64,000 nt of DNA, taken from positions 7,270,308-7,334,307 of the forward strand of contig OZ023184.1 of the NCBI GenBank assembly GCA_963995505.1, given 5' to 3'. The notes beneath the pieces were generated by a model. It had not been told where the DNA came from and ran no database searches. It was given only the letters and a program-made list of their open reading frames with translations. The stretch comes from Hypericum androsaemum (Eukaryota; Streptophyta; Magnoliopsida; Malpighiales; Hypericaceae). This document shows, piece by piece, positions 34,401 through 45,968 of this stretch. The position numbers and the translations under genes were made by a program. Position 1 is the first letter of the stretch. Each line of letters starts with the position of its first letter.

Positions 34401-37400
34401 TAGTAAGATGTTGAATTATCAAAGGTCTGTTCTCCCATATAGTCGTTTGCATCTTGTTGCTGCTCGGAGAAAATTCTTCATCAAGCTTTGATGGGTGCTC
34501 AACAACTTCACTGAATATAGCCACCATTGATATGGAGGCCATTGTTTTGATCATTCTCATACAAAGCAAACCGGATAAACAATGATATATAGGTGGAAGC
34601 ACAATAGAGTAGCAAGGATAGATGAATGTTAGAGCATGCTTATTGCGGTCGTGTATGCACAAATGTTTGCAGTATCACCTTTTTGTGATTTTTAATGTTC
34701 CTCTGTTTCCATTTTTTTCATCAATCATAATTCTGGTTACTTAATGAACATTTCATGATTCTGTACATTAGGTGAGTTTCCCATGGATTGCCCTCTCCAG
34801 GATAGTCTCCTACGTGTCCACTACAAGGGTACGCTTCTTGAAAATGAAAAGATGGTTTTCTATGATACTAGAGTCGACAATCATGGCCAGCCATTGGAGT
34901 TCAGCTCTGGGGAAGGACTTGTGAGTGTTCGCACGAAACATGCTGGATAACATATCCTAAAGCTTTATTTTCTCTTAATTTCTCTTCATTGTGGTTTTCT
35001 GATGATGATTTGCTCCACATTATCATTCAAGAGTGGCTCTATTTTAATGAAAAATTTATTTATTTATGAATATCTTGTAACAAGTTTTCCTGTTGGTGTG
35101 TAGGTGCCAGAAGGTTTTGAGATGTGTGTTCGTTTAATGTTGCCTGGGGAGGTAGCTCTTGTTACCTGTCCTCCTGATTATGCATATGACAAGTTCTCCA
35201 GGTGTGCTTGTCATTTCCTACTTTTACCTCTGGCGTGTATGTAATGACTGTACCGCAACTGGATAAAACAAAGCCAATGCACTGCTCTTTACTTGTTAAT
35301 GCTTCTTTTAGTCCTATTTATGACATTTACCCTTAATTTCCATCCCTCTGACGAGCAGGCCAGCTAATGTTCCTGAAGGTGCTCATGTTCAATGGGAAAT
35401 CGAACTCCTAAGTTTTGAGATGCCTAAGGTAAAGGGCTAAATTGGCTTACAATGTTGGGCAGCTGGACTTGGAATTGTGTTAATATTTAGACATGCACAT
35501 TTTATCTCGGGAGGGGTTTATAGTTGTTCCATGGTTGGTCGAGTCTAATGACTAGCTTTGAGTTGCTGTTGCTGGAGTTCACATTTGTGTTTCATTCTTG
35601 ATGCAGGATTGGACTGGTTTAAACTTCCAGAATATAATGGACGAGACCGATAAAATCAGAAACACGGTATGTCTTAGTCTTGCTAACTTTACTAGCTTGG
35701 CACTACCTGCTTATTTTTCATTATTCCTATGAGATTAAATCTTTGTGGGAGGAGATCAACCATAATTGACAGTGGTTATCATGGCATTACATCAGGGCAA
35801 CAGGCTTTTTAAAGAGGGAAAGTATGACCTTGCGAAGGCAAAGTATGAGAAGGTGAGCTTCTTACTTTATGTACTCTTATCTTAGTCAACTCGAATCATG
35901 TGGTTGATGTTGGATTAACTTGCATTTGGAAGAATCTATATATTTTGAACATCATTTAATTACTGGTGGAAATTCTTCTTTGCTTTGGGTTTTCTTTTTC
36001 AAGTTCTCCGTTCAATTTTTTGGACACTGCTTATTAGGTACTTAGAGACTTCAATCATGTCAATCCACAAGATGACGAGGAAGGGAAAGTTTTTGTAAAT
36101 ACAAGAGTAAGCTCCTAGCTGATGTGTTAAGCATGGTCTCCTTTGCTCGCACGACTCTTAAATTTGCTTGCACTTTTGAAGAACTCGTTGAACCTAAATG
36201 TTGCGGCTTGCTTGCTCAAAATGGGAGAATGCAGAAAGTCCATTGAGGCATGCAACAAGGTTAGTTTTCTGTGAACATAAACATCAATGGCTTCTACTGA
36301 TGGGTTTGATTATTTAAGTTGCAAGACAATGCAATGTGACAATTTTTTTAAAGGTAAATTTTTACACCATGAAACTCGCCAGGACTTGAACCCTGGACCT
36401 CTTCAACGCGTTGTGCTATTAGGCTACATGCCCTTTGGCAATTTAGTGTGACATTCCCTCACTTTTCCGTCACTTGAGTGATCTCTTAGTCATGCACTAT
36501 AATAGGGATTATCTAGTTGCAACTTGGTGTTTTGGTCCTGGCTAAAGTTAGAGCAGCCACAATCCACATTTTACTAATATGCTTTCATGGCACATAAAGA
36601 TGACTGTCACGTCGTGGTCTTCTGCGAATAAGTTGCATTTGCCTGAGAGATGTTCCTTGATGATGTTGAATTTTTTGTTATATGCGTTTCCCCTCAGTAG
36701 TAACATGGCTCCACCATGAACATAGGTTTTCTTTTCAGTTGTATGCTCAGTTGTTTCATTTGAAATTTGATTTAATCTGGAAGTCGCATCTAATGTGTCC
36801 ACACGCAATTTCACAGGTCTTGGATACTAATCCTGCACATGTCAAGGGTCTTTATCGCCGTGGAATGGCCTACATGGAACTTGGAGATTTTGAAGAAGCA
36901 AAGAATGACTTTGAGAGCGTAAAGTCCTAGCTTGTATCTTAATGGTCTACTTGCATAATGTTTTTGACTTCAATTCCAAATTGAAATTCATCTAAATATC
37001 TTTCTGGTTGCATTAGATGATAAAAGCGGACAAGTCAGCTGAACCTGATGCAAAAGCAGCCATGTCAAAGCTAAAGCAGAAACAGCAGGTGGGTTAATCA
37101 GTGTGCGAGTTTTCCTTCTTTTTTTTTCCCGACAACGCCGTAAAGACTCTAATGACTGCCGTGGATCGAGCAGCAAATTAATATGAAGGCGCGCAAGCAA
37201 TTCAAAGGATTGTTTGACAAGAAGCCAGGGGAGATTGCAGAGGTTGGAGCCGAAGAAAAAGAAGAGGAAGAACCAAGTGCTGCTGAAATTCACAAAGACG
37301 ATGGTCATGATGATTCCGACGGTTCCGATTCGGGGAGTGTTCCGGATGGTGCAACCGCCGAAGTACCAAGAGCTGGCTGGTTTTCCCTGGTCTGGCCAAC

Positions 37401-37449
37401 GGGAAGCAGAATCCTATCTGCTTTGGGGCAGAGGTGTACGATACTGTAA
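31422..37449 (+). CDS. PAS1: PASTICCINO1-like FKBP/TPR protein, 624 aa, 20 exons
   Basis: Exons: 31422-31495, 31574-31658, 31736-31805, 31922-32019, 32108-32230, 32633-32665, 32879-32937, 33022-33106, 33299-33457, 34110-34167, 34772-34920, 35104-35201, 35359-35428, 35607-35666, 35796-35852, 36038-36106, 36182-36259, 36817-36918, 37017-37088, 37174-37449. All introns are GT-AG and the frame is kept (1,875 bp). Three FKBP-like domains lie at about residues 50-146, 165-258 and 285-382 (YHCTVRTLDGVVVEST; VHYKGTLLENEKMVFYD). TPR repeats span about 400-525 (GNRLFKEGKYDLAKAKYEKV; HVKGLYRRGMAYMELGDF). The C-terminal 24 residues (GWFSLVWPTGSRILSALG...) are a hydrophobic tail. Arabidopsis PAS1 (FKBP72) has this architecture and nearly this length. 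It is a co-chaperone-like scaffold for very-long-chain fatty acid elongation at the ER and affects cell division and cytokinin/auxin responses. Start chosen for the MAVG N-terminus. Confidence 0.96.
36342..36446 (-). mobile_element. probable tRNA-derived SINE in PAS1 intron 17
   Basis: On the minus strand GGTTCAAGTCC (plus 36382-36392) is a perfect pol III B box, and GTAGCCTAATAGCAC about 30 bp upstream is a degenerate A box. AGAGGTCCAGGGTTCAAGTC is typical of plant tRNA-derived SINEs. Low-coordinate T-runs would be the tail, and TGTGACA occurs on both sides (36335-36341 and 36447-36453) as a possible target duplication. It is too degenerate to be a tRNA gene. Confidence 0.55.
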
Positions 37450-38382
37450 CAGTTAAACACAAGGATTTAGGCGGATAACACCTTTGGCTCTATTCTTGCC
37501 CGCACGATCATGTTAACGTTAACCTTAGAAAACATCATTGGATGAACCAACTGCTTTTGCAAGTCTATTTTTTAGATGGGAGATGCCTAGATGCATCGAT
37601 GAATAATATCAAGATTCAAGAGGGGTAGAATTGAGGATTTACTCGCGGTTGCTCGATTGATTCCCTTTCGAGTCTACCTATATATTCTCTTAATTTTGCG
37701 TTAGAAATCGAGATTTTAATATAGTATCAGAACGTGTTGATCTCTACGTTTTCTTCCGGGATTGTTTCTTCCGGGGATTGTGACATTTGAAAGCTAACGA
37801 TGCATGTATGGCTTATCATACAGCTCATCCTTGACAAATGAAGAAAACCCTCCCACCACAGCTTTAAAAAATCTGGTCTGACTGGATCACGAGCGTACCA
37901 CCACAAAAAAGAAAAAGAAAAGAAAAGCTAAAGAGCTAGCTGGATGGATCTAGGACAGGACGAAAGGGAACCAATTGCGGTATTATTTTGGCAGAGAGCA
38001 ATTACGTCGAAAAGAGCCAGGACAAAACATAGCATTTCTTGGTAATTACAGTCTTCTTTTCCTAATTCCGATTTCCTTTTTGCGGACCTCGTGACCCATG
38101 TCTTGGATTTACCGATGGAAGGAGGAACCCCATTAAGATAAAACGACAAGCTCCGCGGTGCCACACGCTATCACCTATCACGGGTGTCGTAAAAATAGAG
38201 GTGAGCCTGTTCGACGCAGATTTCTCCGACCCAGAATTAAAAACCGATAATTGTTTCAACGACTCTTCGGAACAAAGTAAATCGAAAATAAGTTCGGCTC
38301 TAAATGTTAGATATTAACGAACTATTAATCATCGAAACACACAAGGAAACCGAGAAGAACCAATATTATTATGGGCGCGTAA
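37450..38382. other. intergenic region between PAS1 and COPT-A (convergent)
   Basis: Both genes end toward this region, so it should hold both 3' UTRs. No gene or bounded repeat recognised. Confidence 0.45.
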
Positions 38383-38844
38383 TTAAACCTTGGAAGGGAC
38401 TTCGCCGTTGACCCCAGCCTCAACAGCCCGGTTTGCGACGGCGAGAGCACGCGCCTTGACGAAGAAGAACCCCAAGAAATGGCCCACCACCGCCGCCAAG
38501 AAGATCCCGCCGTTGAAAGACATAACGGAGAGCATCACCAGGTACGCGAGCCCCATGCGGAAGGCGTAAGGAACCGCCTGGCCGAACGCGCCGGCGATAG
38601 GATTGGCGCCGCGCTTGGGGGTCGGAGCAGCCGCGAGCACCTCGGCGCCGGCAGCCAAGAGGAGGACGAAGAAGAGGGCCAGCACGTACATGCCGAGGCT
38701 GTGGTCTGGCCAGCCGGAGAACAGGACGACGGCGTTTTTGCCCCAGTAGAAGCTCATCTGCATCGGCATGTCGCCCATTGGCATGGATGACGATCCTCCT
38801 CCTCCTCCTCCGGGCGGGGTCATGGGCATCGGCATGTCCTCCAT
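38383..38844 (-). CDS. COPT/Ctr-family copper transporter, 153 aa (COPT-A)
   Basis: A single-exon frame with ATG at 38842-38844 and stop at 38383-38385. Ctr proteins are homotrimers importing Cu(I) across the plasma membrane or an inner membrane. The N-terminus is Met- and Gly-rich (MEDMPMPM, GGGGGGSSS, MPMGDMPMQM), fitting copper capture. TM1 follows FYWGKNAVVLFSGWP. TM2 has the essential M-x3-M (VMLSVMSFNGG) and TM3 the G-x3-G packing motif (GHFLGFFF). About 150 residues is normal for plant COPTs. A second COPT lies at 56837-57256 in the same orientation. A TATA box is 109 bp upstream. A 103-codon frame on the other strand is its shadow. Confidence 0.95.
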   Translation of the reverse strand: MEDMPMPMTPPGGGGGGSSSMPMGDMPMQMSFYWGKNAVVLFSGWPDHSLGMYVLALFFVLLLAAGAEVLAAAPTPKRGANPIAGAFGQAVPYAFRMGLAYLVMLSVMSFNGGIFLAAVVGHFLGFFFVKARALAVANRAVEAGVNGEVPSKV

Positions 38845-38952
38845 TGGCGTTACGGAATTGGGAAGATATAACCGAGGAGAAGAAGAGGGATTAATATGTG
38901 TATATTTGGGAGTTTAGTGTAATAACTTGTAGAAGTAAATGTCTGTTGCTAA

Positions 38953-38959
38953 ATTTATA
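38953..38959 (-). promoter_or_regulatory. TATA box of COPT-A
   Basis: TATAAAT on the minus strand, 109 bp upstream of the COPT-A start codon. Confidence 0.6.
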
Positions 38960-38964
38960 AGAGA

Positions 38965-39551
38965 GACGATGGGAACAAGGGAAGAGAACACCCAGGGAAG
39001 GGAAGGGAGTAGCTGGACCACGCACCATAAACAAGTGTGTCTTTTTTAACATTTAGTTAACTCACCACCAAATCAAGAATCAGCTATCATCACTTAAATT
39101 TGAATTATTCGATATAATAATACATGAGTTGTCAACCAGGTACAAATATTTTTGTTTAAAATTTTGTCTGTAACGCAAAATTCTCAACACACCTCTTCAA
39201 ACAAAATTTTTGAAGATTACACACTTTTTGACTTCACCAACATGAAAGAATGGAGTGGTGCGAGCTTGACAATATACACAAAATCAGCCTATTCTAATAT
39301 CATGTTAGAATTTTTGTATCCAACTCAAAATCTTAAGCTAATGTGCTCATAAATTTTCAACACTTTCAAACATTTTCTCCACTCTTATATTAGTCAATGT
39401 GAGATTCTCGTCACTTTATAATGTCTTTTTTTATCTTTTATTATACCATTTGGTATAACACCTATCGTGTGAATTAATTTATGTTAGACCTAAATAGCAC
39501 TTTTAGAAAATGGCGAAACTCTCTCCATATTAAATTCGTCTGTGTCTGTTG
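38965..39551. other. upstream flank of COPT-A with dispersed repeat fragments
   Basis: No gene. 39225-39295 (GACTTCACCAACATG...) resembles 55155-55220. 39390-39530 resembles 52445-52590, so the latter is probably a dispersed repeat rather than part of the ordered duplication. Confidence 0.5.
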
Positions 39552-40170
39552 AAATAAGGAAATAATTAAGAACTTAAAGCGAATGACACGGCAAACGTAC
39601 AAGACGCGCTTAGTAGAATCTATGTGCAAGTGTAAATGTCGATTCACTCGTTTGCTCTTGGTGGACGATATTGTTTGATGCAGATATTAAGCTTGTCAGT
39701 ATCTTTGGGTCCGTTGTCTATCAAACCATATCTATGTGTCCAAAGTCCAAATTACTAGGTCCATATATATGTTTTTGTGTGGAAAAATGTTTCGCTAGTT
39801 ATATTTAGTTGATTTACGGCAATTTTATTAATTCATTATCTTAATTAGATATAAATTTTTTAACATGTTACTAGAATAAATATTGATTTCGTACCTATTG
39901 TTATTCTCATACAATTTCTATTTTATCGTCCGCTTGCGAAATAAAAAATTATGTAAACTTCGCCCTTTTATGTTTGGAAGAAAATCTGAACACAGCTACG
40001 GAATATCAATGGTATATTTTGCGGGATTTTCTGGAGTTTGAACGTTGAAGTTCAAAATGTCTTTTCATATTTTTTGAGAAAAATATCTTTGGTCGTTTCA
40101 CTGAGCAAGTTCGATTAAAGCTGGATTGGAGGTGACAGTGCTATCTTTGTCATTTTAAACTCGATTTCAT
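39552..40170. repeat. duplicated intergenic block, copy A
   Basis: Starting at AAATAAGGAAATAATTAAGA the segment matches 55235-55878 over about 600 bp with scattered substitutions and small indels. Shared words include GTTTGATGCAGATA, GTGGAAAAATGTTTCGCTAG and GGTCGTTTCA. Both copies keep the same orientation as the two COPT genes. Confidence 0.9.
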
Positions 40171-40234
40171 CGTCATTTCCTATGAACAAAGGATTCTCCT
40201 TTTTTTATTTTTTTTCCTTTTCCTCTGGCCCAAT

Positions 40235-42330
40235 GTTGGTGTAAGCAGGCTCGTAGATGGGCCCCATCTGGTTGACGCGTCATACCACCCGTTTCTCTCA
40301 GCTAATGTTTGCTGATGATTTGATCTTCCTGTGTGAAGCTTCTGTTATCCAAGCTGAGGTGGTACGCGATCTCTTGGATACCTTTTGTTTTGTAGGTGCT
40401 CGGGGCAACGGGTCAGTTAGTCTAAATCTAAGTTCATGGTCCCCCAGGACACTCATACTGAGCTGGCTAGCCAACTCAGCGATGTACTAGGTATCCCCTT
40501 GACTTCGGACTTGGGCCAATATTTGGCTGCCCCTACTGACATCAGATAGGACCGTCGTCAGTCGTACCATTATATTCTGGAGAAGCTCCGTGGCAAGATG
40601 GCTAGATGGAAGGCAAGGACCTGGAGCAGGGCTGGTTGCCTGACGCTTGCTCGCTCGATCTTATCCTCTATCCCAGCCCACACGATGCAGACAGATCCGC
40701 TGCTTGCTGGCCTATGCTGGGATATGGAACGTTGTGTCTGTAAGTTCATTTGGGGTTCCCACAAGGACCATCATTGTTTGCATCTTATTGGTTGGGACAC
40801 TATATGCCTCCCCAAGGAATGAGGTCCTGGGCTCCGGCCGATGCGGAAGGCCAATATGGCATCCTTTGCCAAGCTGACCTAGAGATTTCTCCAGTCTCAG
40901 GACTCCCTCTGGGCGCGTGTCCTGATTGGCAAGTATGGCAGGGATGGCAGTGACCTGGATCTGCTAAAGCCGAAGAGTGACTCTTCTACCACTTGGAGAG
41001 CTATGGTAAAGGCCCACCCCCTACTTGCCCACGGTCTCCGACGAAACGTAGGTAATGGACTTCACACGTCTTTCTGGGATGACTCGTGGCTCTCCCCCTC
41101 TCCCCTCGGGAACCACCTCATTAGTGATCTCCCCGCCGAGGAGGCCGTGAGGCGGGTGGCTGAGTACTGGTCCCCAGATCATGGTTGGGACATTTCTCGT
41201 TTGGAGGCCCTCCTACTGCTGCATGTTATTGGCTATATGACTTCGACTATTTTGTAGGTTTTGCCAGCATGGACGGACTCACTATCTTGGGCCTTTACCC
41301 AGGATGTGCACTTCTTTACTCAGTTTATGTATATGATTTTATGCAGGGATGTGGAGATGCCGCCTGCCGACCTGACTTGGACCAAGATCTGGGCCTCACA
41401 GGTTCCTAAGAGGATTCAACTTTTCACTTGGCTTTTTTGTCATTGCAGGCTGATGAAAAATGTGGAGCGCGCACAGAGGCACTTCACGGAGGATGACACA
41501 TGTTCGAGATGCGGTATCAAGTCTGAGTCTCTGATGCATATGTCTCGTGATTGCAGGTACTCTAGGACAGTTTGGGCCTCTCTTCTACCACGACCTCCAT
41601 GAGATTTATATTCTGAGGCTGACCCCCGAAGTTGGATCTAGGCCAACATTTCTGACACCACCATACCCACGGATTGCCCGCCATAGGCTACAAACTTTGT
41701 GACTGCTTGTTGGTGGCTATGGAGGTGGAGGAATGAGTCTGTGTTTGGGCCTGGCAACCCCCCCCCCCCCCCCCCCCCCCCCCCCAAATTATTTTGCAAG
41801 CACATGAGTTTGCTTGTGTCCTGGCGGACTGGAATACTCAATTACCCCCACGTTGTATGATCCTAGTTTCCTGGCAGCGACTCAGGAGGGCATCATGAAG
41901 CTCAATACAGATGGAGCTTCGATGGGCAACCCGGGTTCTGCTGAGACTGGTAGTTTTATTCGTGACTAGGGTGGACTTTGATTATGCAGGTTCGCTAAGG
42001 GTATTGAGAGCTGTACGTCCTTGACTGCGGAGCTTTGGGCCCTGACCATTGGGCTCGAACTTGCATGGGAGAGAGGATTCTAGAGGATCTAGGTGGAGGT
42101 GGACTTGTTGCTGACTATCCTTTGCATTGGTCGAGCTGTGGACCGTGGCCACCCGCTGGCGACACTGATCTCTAGAGCGAGGGAGCTTCTGGCCAGGAGT
42201 TGGGAGATCGACATAAAGCACACCTGGCGGAAGGGTAACCGCGTAGCGAATGCGCTCTTCAAGCTTGCCCTGGAGATTTCGTACGATTATGTTGTTTCTG
42301 ATATCCCTTTTGCCTCTTGTATTTAGGTGT
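40235..42330 (+). pseudogene. LINE remnant: FADD box, zf-RVT and RNase H
   Basis: Recognisable parts in order are the reverse-transcriptase catalytic box FSQLMFADDLIFLCEAS (about 40292-40342), RLTLARSILSSIPAHTMQT-like sequence (about 40630-40690), ETFWDDSW-like connection sequence (about 41070), zf-RVT CSRCGIKSESLMHMSRDC (about 41500-41555), and RNase H with NTDGAS (about 41900-41920) and NRVANALFKLALE (42237-42275). Many frameshifts and stops. It is the same lineage as 10798-11836 and 12841-14718. It sits between the two duplicated blocks of copy A, so it was probably inserted after the duplication. Confidence 0.88.
41758..41785. repeat. homopolymer of 28 C
   Basis: Twenty-eight consecutive C bases within the LINE remnant. 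It may be a real expansion or an assembly/sequencing error; it shifts the frame of the remnant. Confidence 0.95.
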
Positions 42331-42582
42331 ACCTAGATGATTTACGGGCAGCTATCCCTTGCCAGAAATTTAAACGCTGCGATTTTGTCCCATCGGTTAT
42401 TTTGGATATTAAAAAGTTGAGTTTTATTATAAACAATAAAGTAACCTAGGATTGGTTTAGAAAATTGTACTACGACACATGAGCAATCGGGAGTTAAATT
42501 TTTTTCGAGCTGGCATGCCATGTATGGACAAAACAACATTGTTTGAATTTCGGACGGGAGAGCTGCGCTTGAGGTCCTCTTG

Positions 42583-42680
42583 AAACCTCAGGCACCATTT
42601 TGATGCGTTTTGAACTGCGAGGTTGTAAGTGTCAAACGGTCTCCAAACTACTAACGTGAAAGTTTTCCCTAAATATTACT
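42583..42680. mobile_element. single arm of the foldback family seen at 8863-10154
   Basis: CACCATTTTGATGCGTTTTG and GGTTGTAAGTGTCAAACGG match the right arm at 10060-10115. The outer end continues as CGTGAAAGTTTTCCC. No opposite arm was found, so it is a solo or truncated end. Confidence 0.65.
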
Positions 42681-42767
42681 AACACAATATTTCGTAAATA
42701 TGATAGCAGATATGTGGATACCGATACATTTAGAAAAAAAAATATTTTCTTTTGAATTGTTTGACAA

Positions 42768-42880
42768 GCTTGTGACAAAAAAAAATTGAATATCGCCCAA
42801 GTTATACACTTCCCTTCATCAATCGCACCTTCTTTTATTTGGAAAATAGGAGAAACCCACTTGGCAACTACTCATTACCA
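42768..42880. repeat. second duplicated block, copy A
   Basis: TTGTGACAAAAAAAAA, ATCGCCCAAGTTATACACTT and TTTATTTGGAAAATAGGAG-AACCCACTTGG correspond to 56690-56813. In copy B this block abuts the 3' end of COPT-B; in copy A no COPT sequence follows, suggesting loss. Confidence 0.8.
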
Positions 42881-43353
42881 TCCCTAATCTTATTGTGCAC
42901 CGTACTATATTATGCGGACACGGAGCATTTATTCCTAGACCCATTTAACTCCGGCTAATTCGAATTTCATTAAGTAAGAAATTTGAATAGTCGAGATTCA
43001 AATTTTGGGTCCAAAGGGGTTCTCTCGGAGGTTTCTAAATGGATTGCCTATTTAGTTTTCTTTTACAGTAGGTTTTCTTGTTTAAATGTAATAGGAGCAC
43101 CAGGTGTCTGGTGTATTGAGGGGACTATGTATTATGTAATTAATTTGGAGGATTACATTGTGGAATTAAATATGTTTTAAGATATGGTTTTTTATTATTT
43201 TTTTATCAAGATTTTTTAATAAATTTTATCGCGGTAAAATTTTAACAAAGTTAACAGTCCTAATTTCGCAAAAATGTTCATAAGACCTAATAAAAATTGA
43301 CTGATATCCAAATTTAATCTAGAGACGTAACTAAGGATGTAAAAAAAATTACT

Positions 43354-43360
43354 TATAAAA
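43354..43360 (+). promoter_or_regulatory. TATA box of the UGT gene
   Basis: TATAAAA (ACTTATAAAAAGGCC) 54 bp upstream of the start codon, with a plausible short leader. Confidence 0.7.
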
Positions 43361-43413
43361 AGGCCGGGAGCTGCTGCTGGTAAAACAAATTGAACCTTCA
43401 TTGCTTATCTACA

Positions 43414-45380
43414 ATGGAGGAAACCAAACCGAATGGCGAACCACACATAATATTCCTACCGATCCCAGGTCAGGGCCACGTAAAATCCCTACTGGCACTA
43501 GCCCAGCTCCTCACCCGCTCCGGCTTCGCCGCCACCTTCGTCAACTCCGATCTCAACCAGAAGCTGCTCGAGAGCTCCTCCGACGTGGCGGACTTCCGCG
43601 ACCGCTTCCCCGGGTTGCGGTTCGCTTCCGTCCCCGACAGGCTGCCTCCCGATCACCCCAGGAACGTCTCCCGTCGGATGGAACTGATCGATTCGACTAG
43701 GGTTTCGATGAGGCCGGCCTTCCGCGAGCTGGTTGTGGATCTTCGAAGGGAGTATGGAAGGATCTGTGTGATCTCTGACGTGTTTATGTCTTTCGCTGTT
43801 GAGATCGGGGAGGAGCTTGGAGTTGCTGTTTTCCCTTTCCAGAGCTTTGGTGCTTCTTCCACCTGGGTTTGCCTCCATATATCTAAGCTTGTTGAAGATG
43901 GACACGTTCCAATCCCAGGTACATATTAACCGCTATTTTTCTTTGGCTATCCGACGGATTGATTCAAATGTATAATAAAATAGACATATTTTTGATAATT
44001 GATCTAAATATTTGGTTTAATTTGTTTTAACTCTCTCAAGGAGAAAACATAGTGTATTTGACTTTAGTTCTCTGTTATTATACACAAGTAAAGTTGTATT
44101 TATTCAGAAACACTACCCACCAACAATAGTAAGTAGTTATATTTATTATTGATTATATCTCGTATGAATGTCTTTCAAAATCTCCTACGAATTAAACTAG
44201 ACAATAATTTATCATAGCACATATGCAATATGATTAAAATATATAGTATTCTAGTGTAAGCGTATAACAATCTGCTTGGATTTATTTCATCCACTTAAAA
44301 CCTTCCATCGTTTCTCGGATTGCCCCCGATAAAAGTGTCGAATTATACAATCTGGATCACAAATTTAAAAGATTTTTTTTTGAGAATCAATTTGAAAAAT
44401 TCATGATACAAATATTGTTGTGTTACGAAAATATATTGCTCGTCTCTAATGGGACAATTGCAGGAGACGTGAACATGGAAGAGCCCTTCTCAGGAGTGCC
44501 TGGTTTAGACGACATTCTCAGTCTCCGCCGCGTAGACCTCCCGGAAGCTTGCCGATGCGAGGAAGAAGACGACCCGTACTTGAAGTTCTACATGCAAGAA
44601 ATGGCAACCTTGAGCCGGTCTCCCCGAATCATCATCAACACCTTCGAAGCACTTGAATCTCCGGTGATCGCCAAGTTCAGGACCAGCTTCTTCCCTCGAG
44701 TATACTGCGTCGGCCCCGTACACGGTCTCCTGGAAACCTTCGAGACGAAAACGACGTCGTCGACTTCTTCCTCCTCCACCGGCATGCTCAAAAGAGAAGA
44801 CAGTAGTTGCTTGTCCTGGCTGGACACGAAGCCTCCGAGGTCGGTGATCTACGTCAGTTTAGGCAGCTGGGCGGGGCTGTCCCAAGACCTACTAACGGAG
44901 CTTCGTCACGGCTTGGTCAACAGCGGGAAGTGGTTCTTGTGGGTTATAAGAAGAGACCTCGTCGTCGGAGAGACTAGGCCGGAGGTGGTGACTGGGGAAA
45001 GGGGCTGCATTGTGGAGTGGGCTCCGCAAGAGGCCGTTCTGCGACACCCTGCGGTTGGTGGATTTTTAACACATAGCGGGTGGAACTCTACGGTAGAGAG
45101 CATTCTGGCCGGGGTGCCGATGATCTGCTGGTCCCAGCTTGCCGAGCAGGCAGTCAACAGCAGGTGTGTGGGCGAGGTGTGGAAGATTGGGATCGACATT
45201 AAAGGCACGTGCGATAGATCGACCATAGAGAGAGCTGTGAGAGATCTCATGGAGAACAAGAGAGAGGATTTGAGGAGATCCATGGATGAGATCGCAAAGG
45301 CGGCTAGGAGAAGTGTCATGGAAGGTGGAACTTCCTATGGCGATTTACTTGCTCTAATTGAAGATTTGCGTCGCGTCTAA
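43414..45380 (+). CDS. family 1 UDP-glycosyltransferase, 473 aa, two exons
   Basis: Exon 1 43414-43918 and exon 2 44464-45380 join in phase 1 across a 545-bp GT-AG intron, giving 473 codons plus TAA. Family 1 UGTs transfer a sugar from UDP-sugar to small molecules in the cytosol. The catalytic His22 sits in IPGQGHVKSLLALAQLL and the partner Asp in CVISDVFMSF. The PSPG box begins WAPQEAVLRHPAVGGFLTHS and ends LAEQ, with Gln at the last position as usual for UDP-glucose users. It is followed by GEVWKIGIDIK. The overall look is UGT85/UGT709-like, but I cannot infer the acceptor. ATG 43414 is preferred over 43390 because MEETKPNGEPHIIFLP fits family N-termini. Two broken relatives lie just downstream on the other strand. 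Confidence 0.93.
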
Positions 45381-45837
45381 ATGGTGTAAAAAGCATGGAT
45401 GGTTTCATATTGTGGTGTGGTCTGTGGTCACGTGCTCTGATATTCGAGCTACAAGTTTACTTCGGAACGAAGCATTTAATACAGAATTAATCAAAAAAAT
45501 TAAATAGAATTTGACCTACGACCAATTAGTTAAATTAACATTAAGTTAATGTTGTATGATCACTTTAAGTAATATTGAAATTATAAAAATTTTCAAGATG
45601 TACCAAAATTTTTAAATTTCTCTCTTTTTATCAAGCCGTCAAACACGTTAATATCACGTCATTGCCACTCCATTATTCAGGGAAAGACGATTTCAGGACT
45701 AAGGCTTTGAAAACAAAAATAAATGTATAGACTAAATTTGAAATTTTAAACCACATACTCAAAAAACTAAATGCGTGAAACTACAACGTACTAAAGAATA
45801 CTTTTCCCACAAAATTATTATACGAGGACCCAGACCT
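45381..45837. other. 3' flank of the UGT gene, nothing recognised
   Basis: AT-rich, no supported feature. Confidence 0.4.
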
Positions 45838-45968
45838 ACCTTGACACTGTCTCACAAGCCATCTTGGCAATTTCATCAATAGATCCCATCATATCTCCCG
45901 TCTTATTCAGCATAAAGTCCCTGACCATCTCTTCCACCGTTGACATATTCCATGTGGCCAATCCTATC

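Noticed and set aside
36361..36430. tRNA gene
   Set aside because: Only the B box is good; the sequence cannot form a full cloverleaf acceptor stem, so a SINE is more likely.
38479..38790. 103-codon plus-strand frame
   Set aside because: Antisense shadow of the GC-rich COPT-A gene.
43498..43905. 135-codon minus-strand frame
   Set aside because: Shadow of UGT exon 1.
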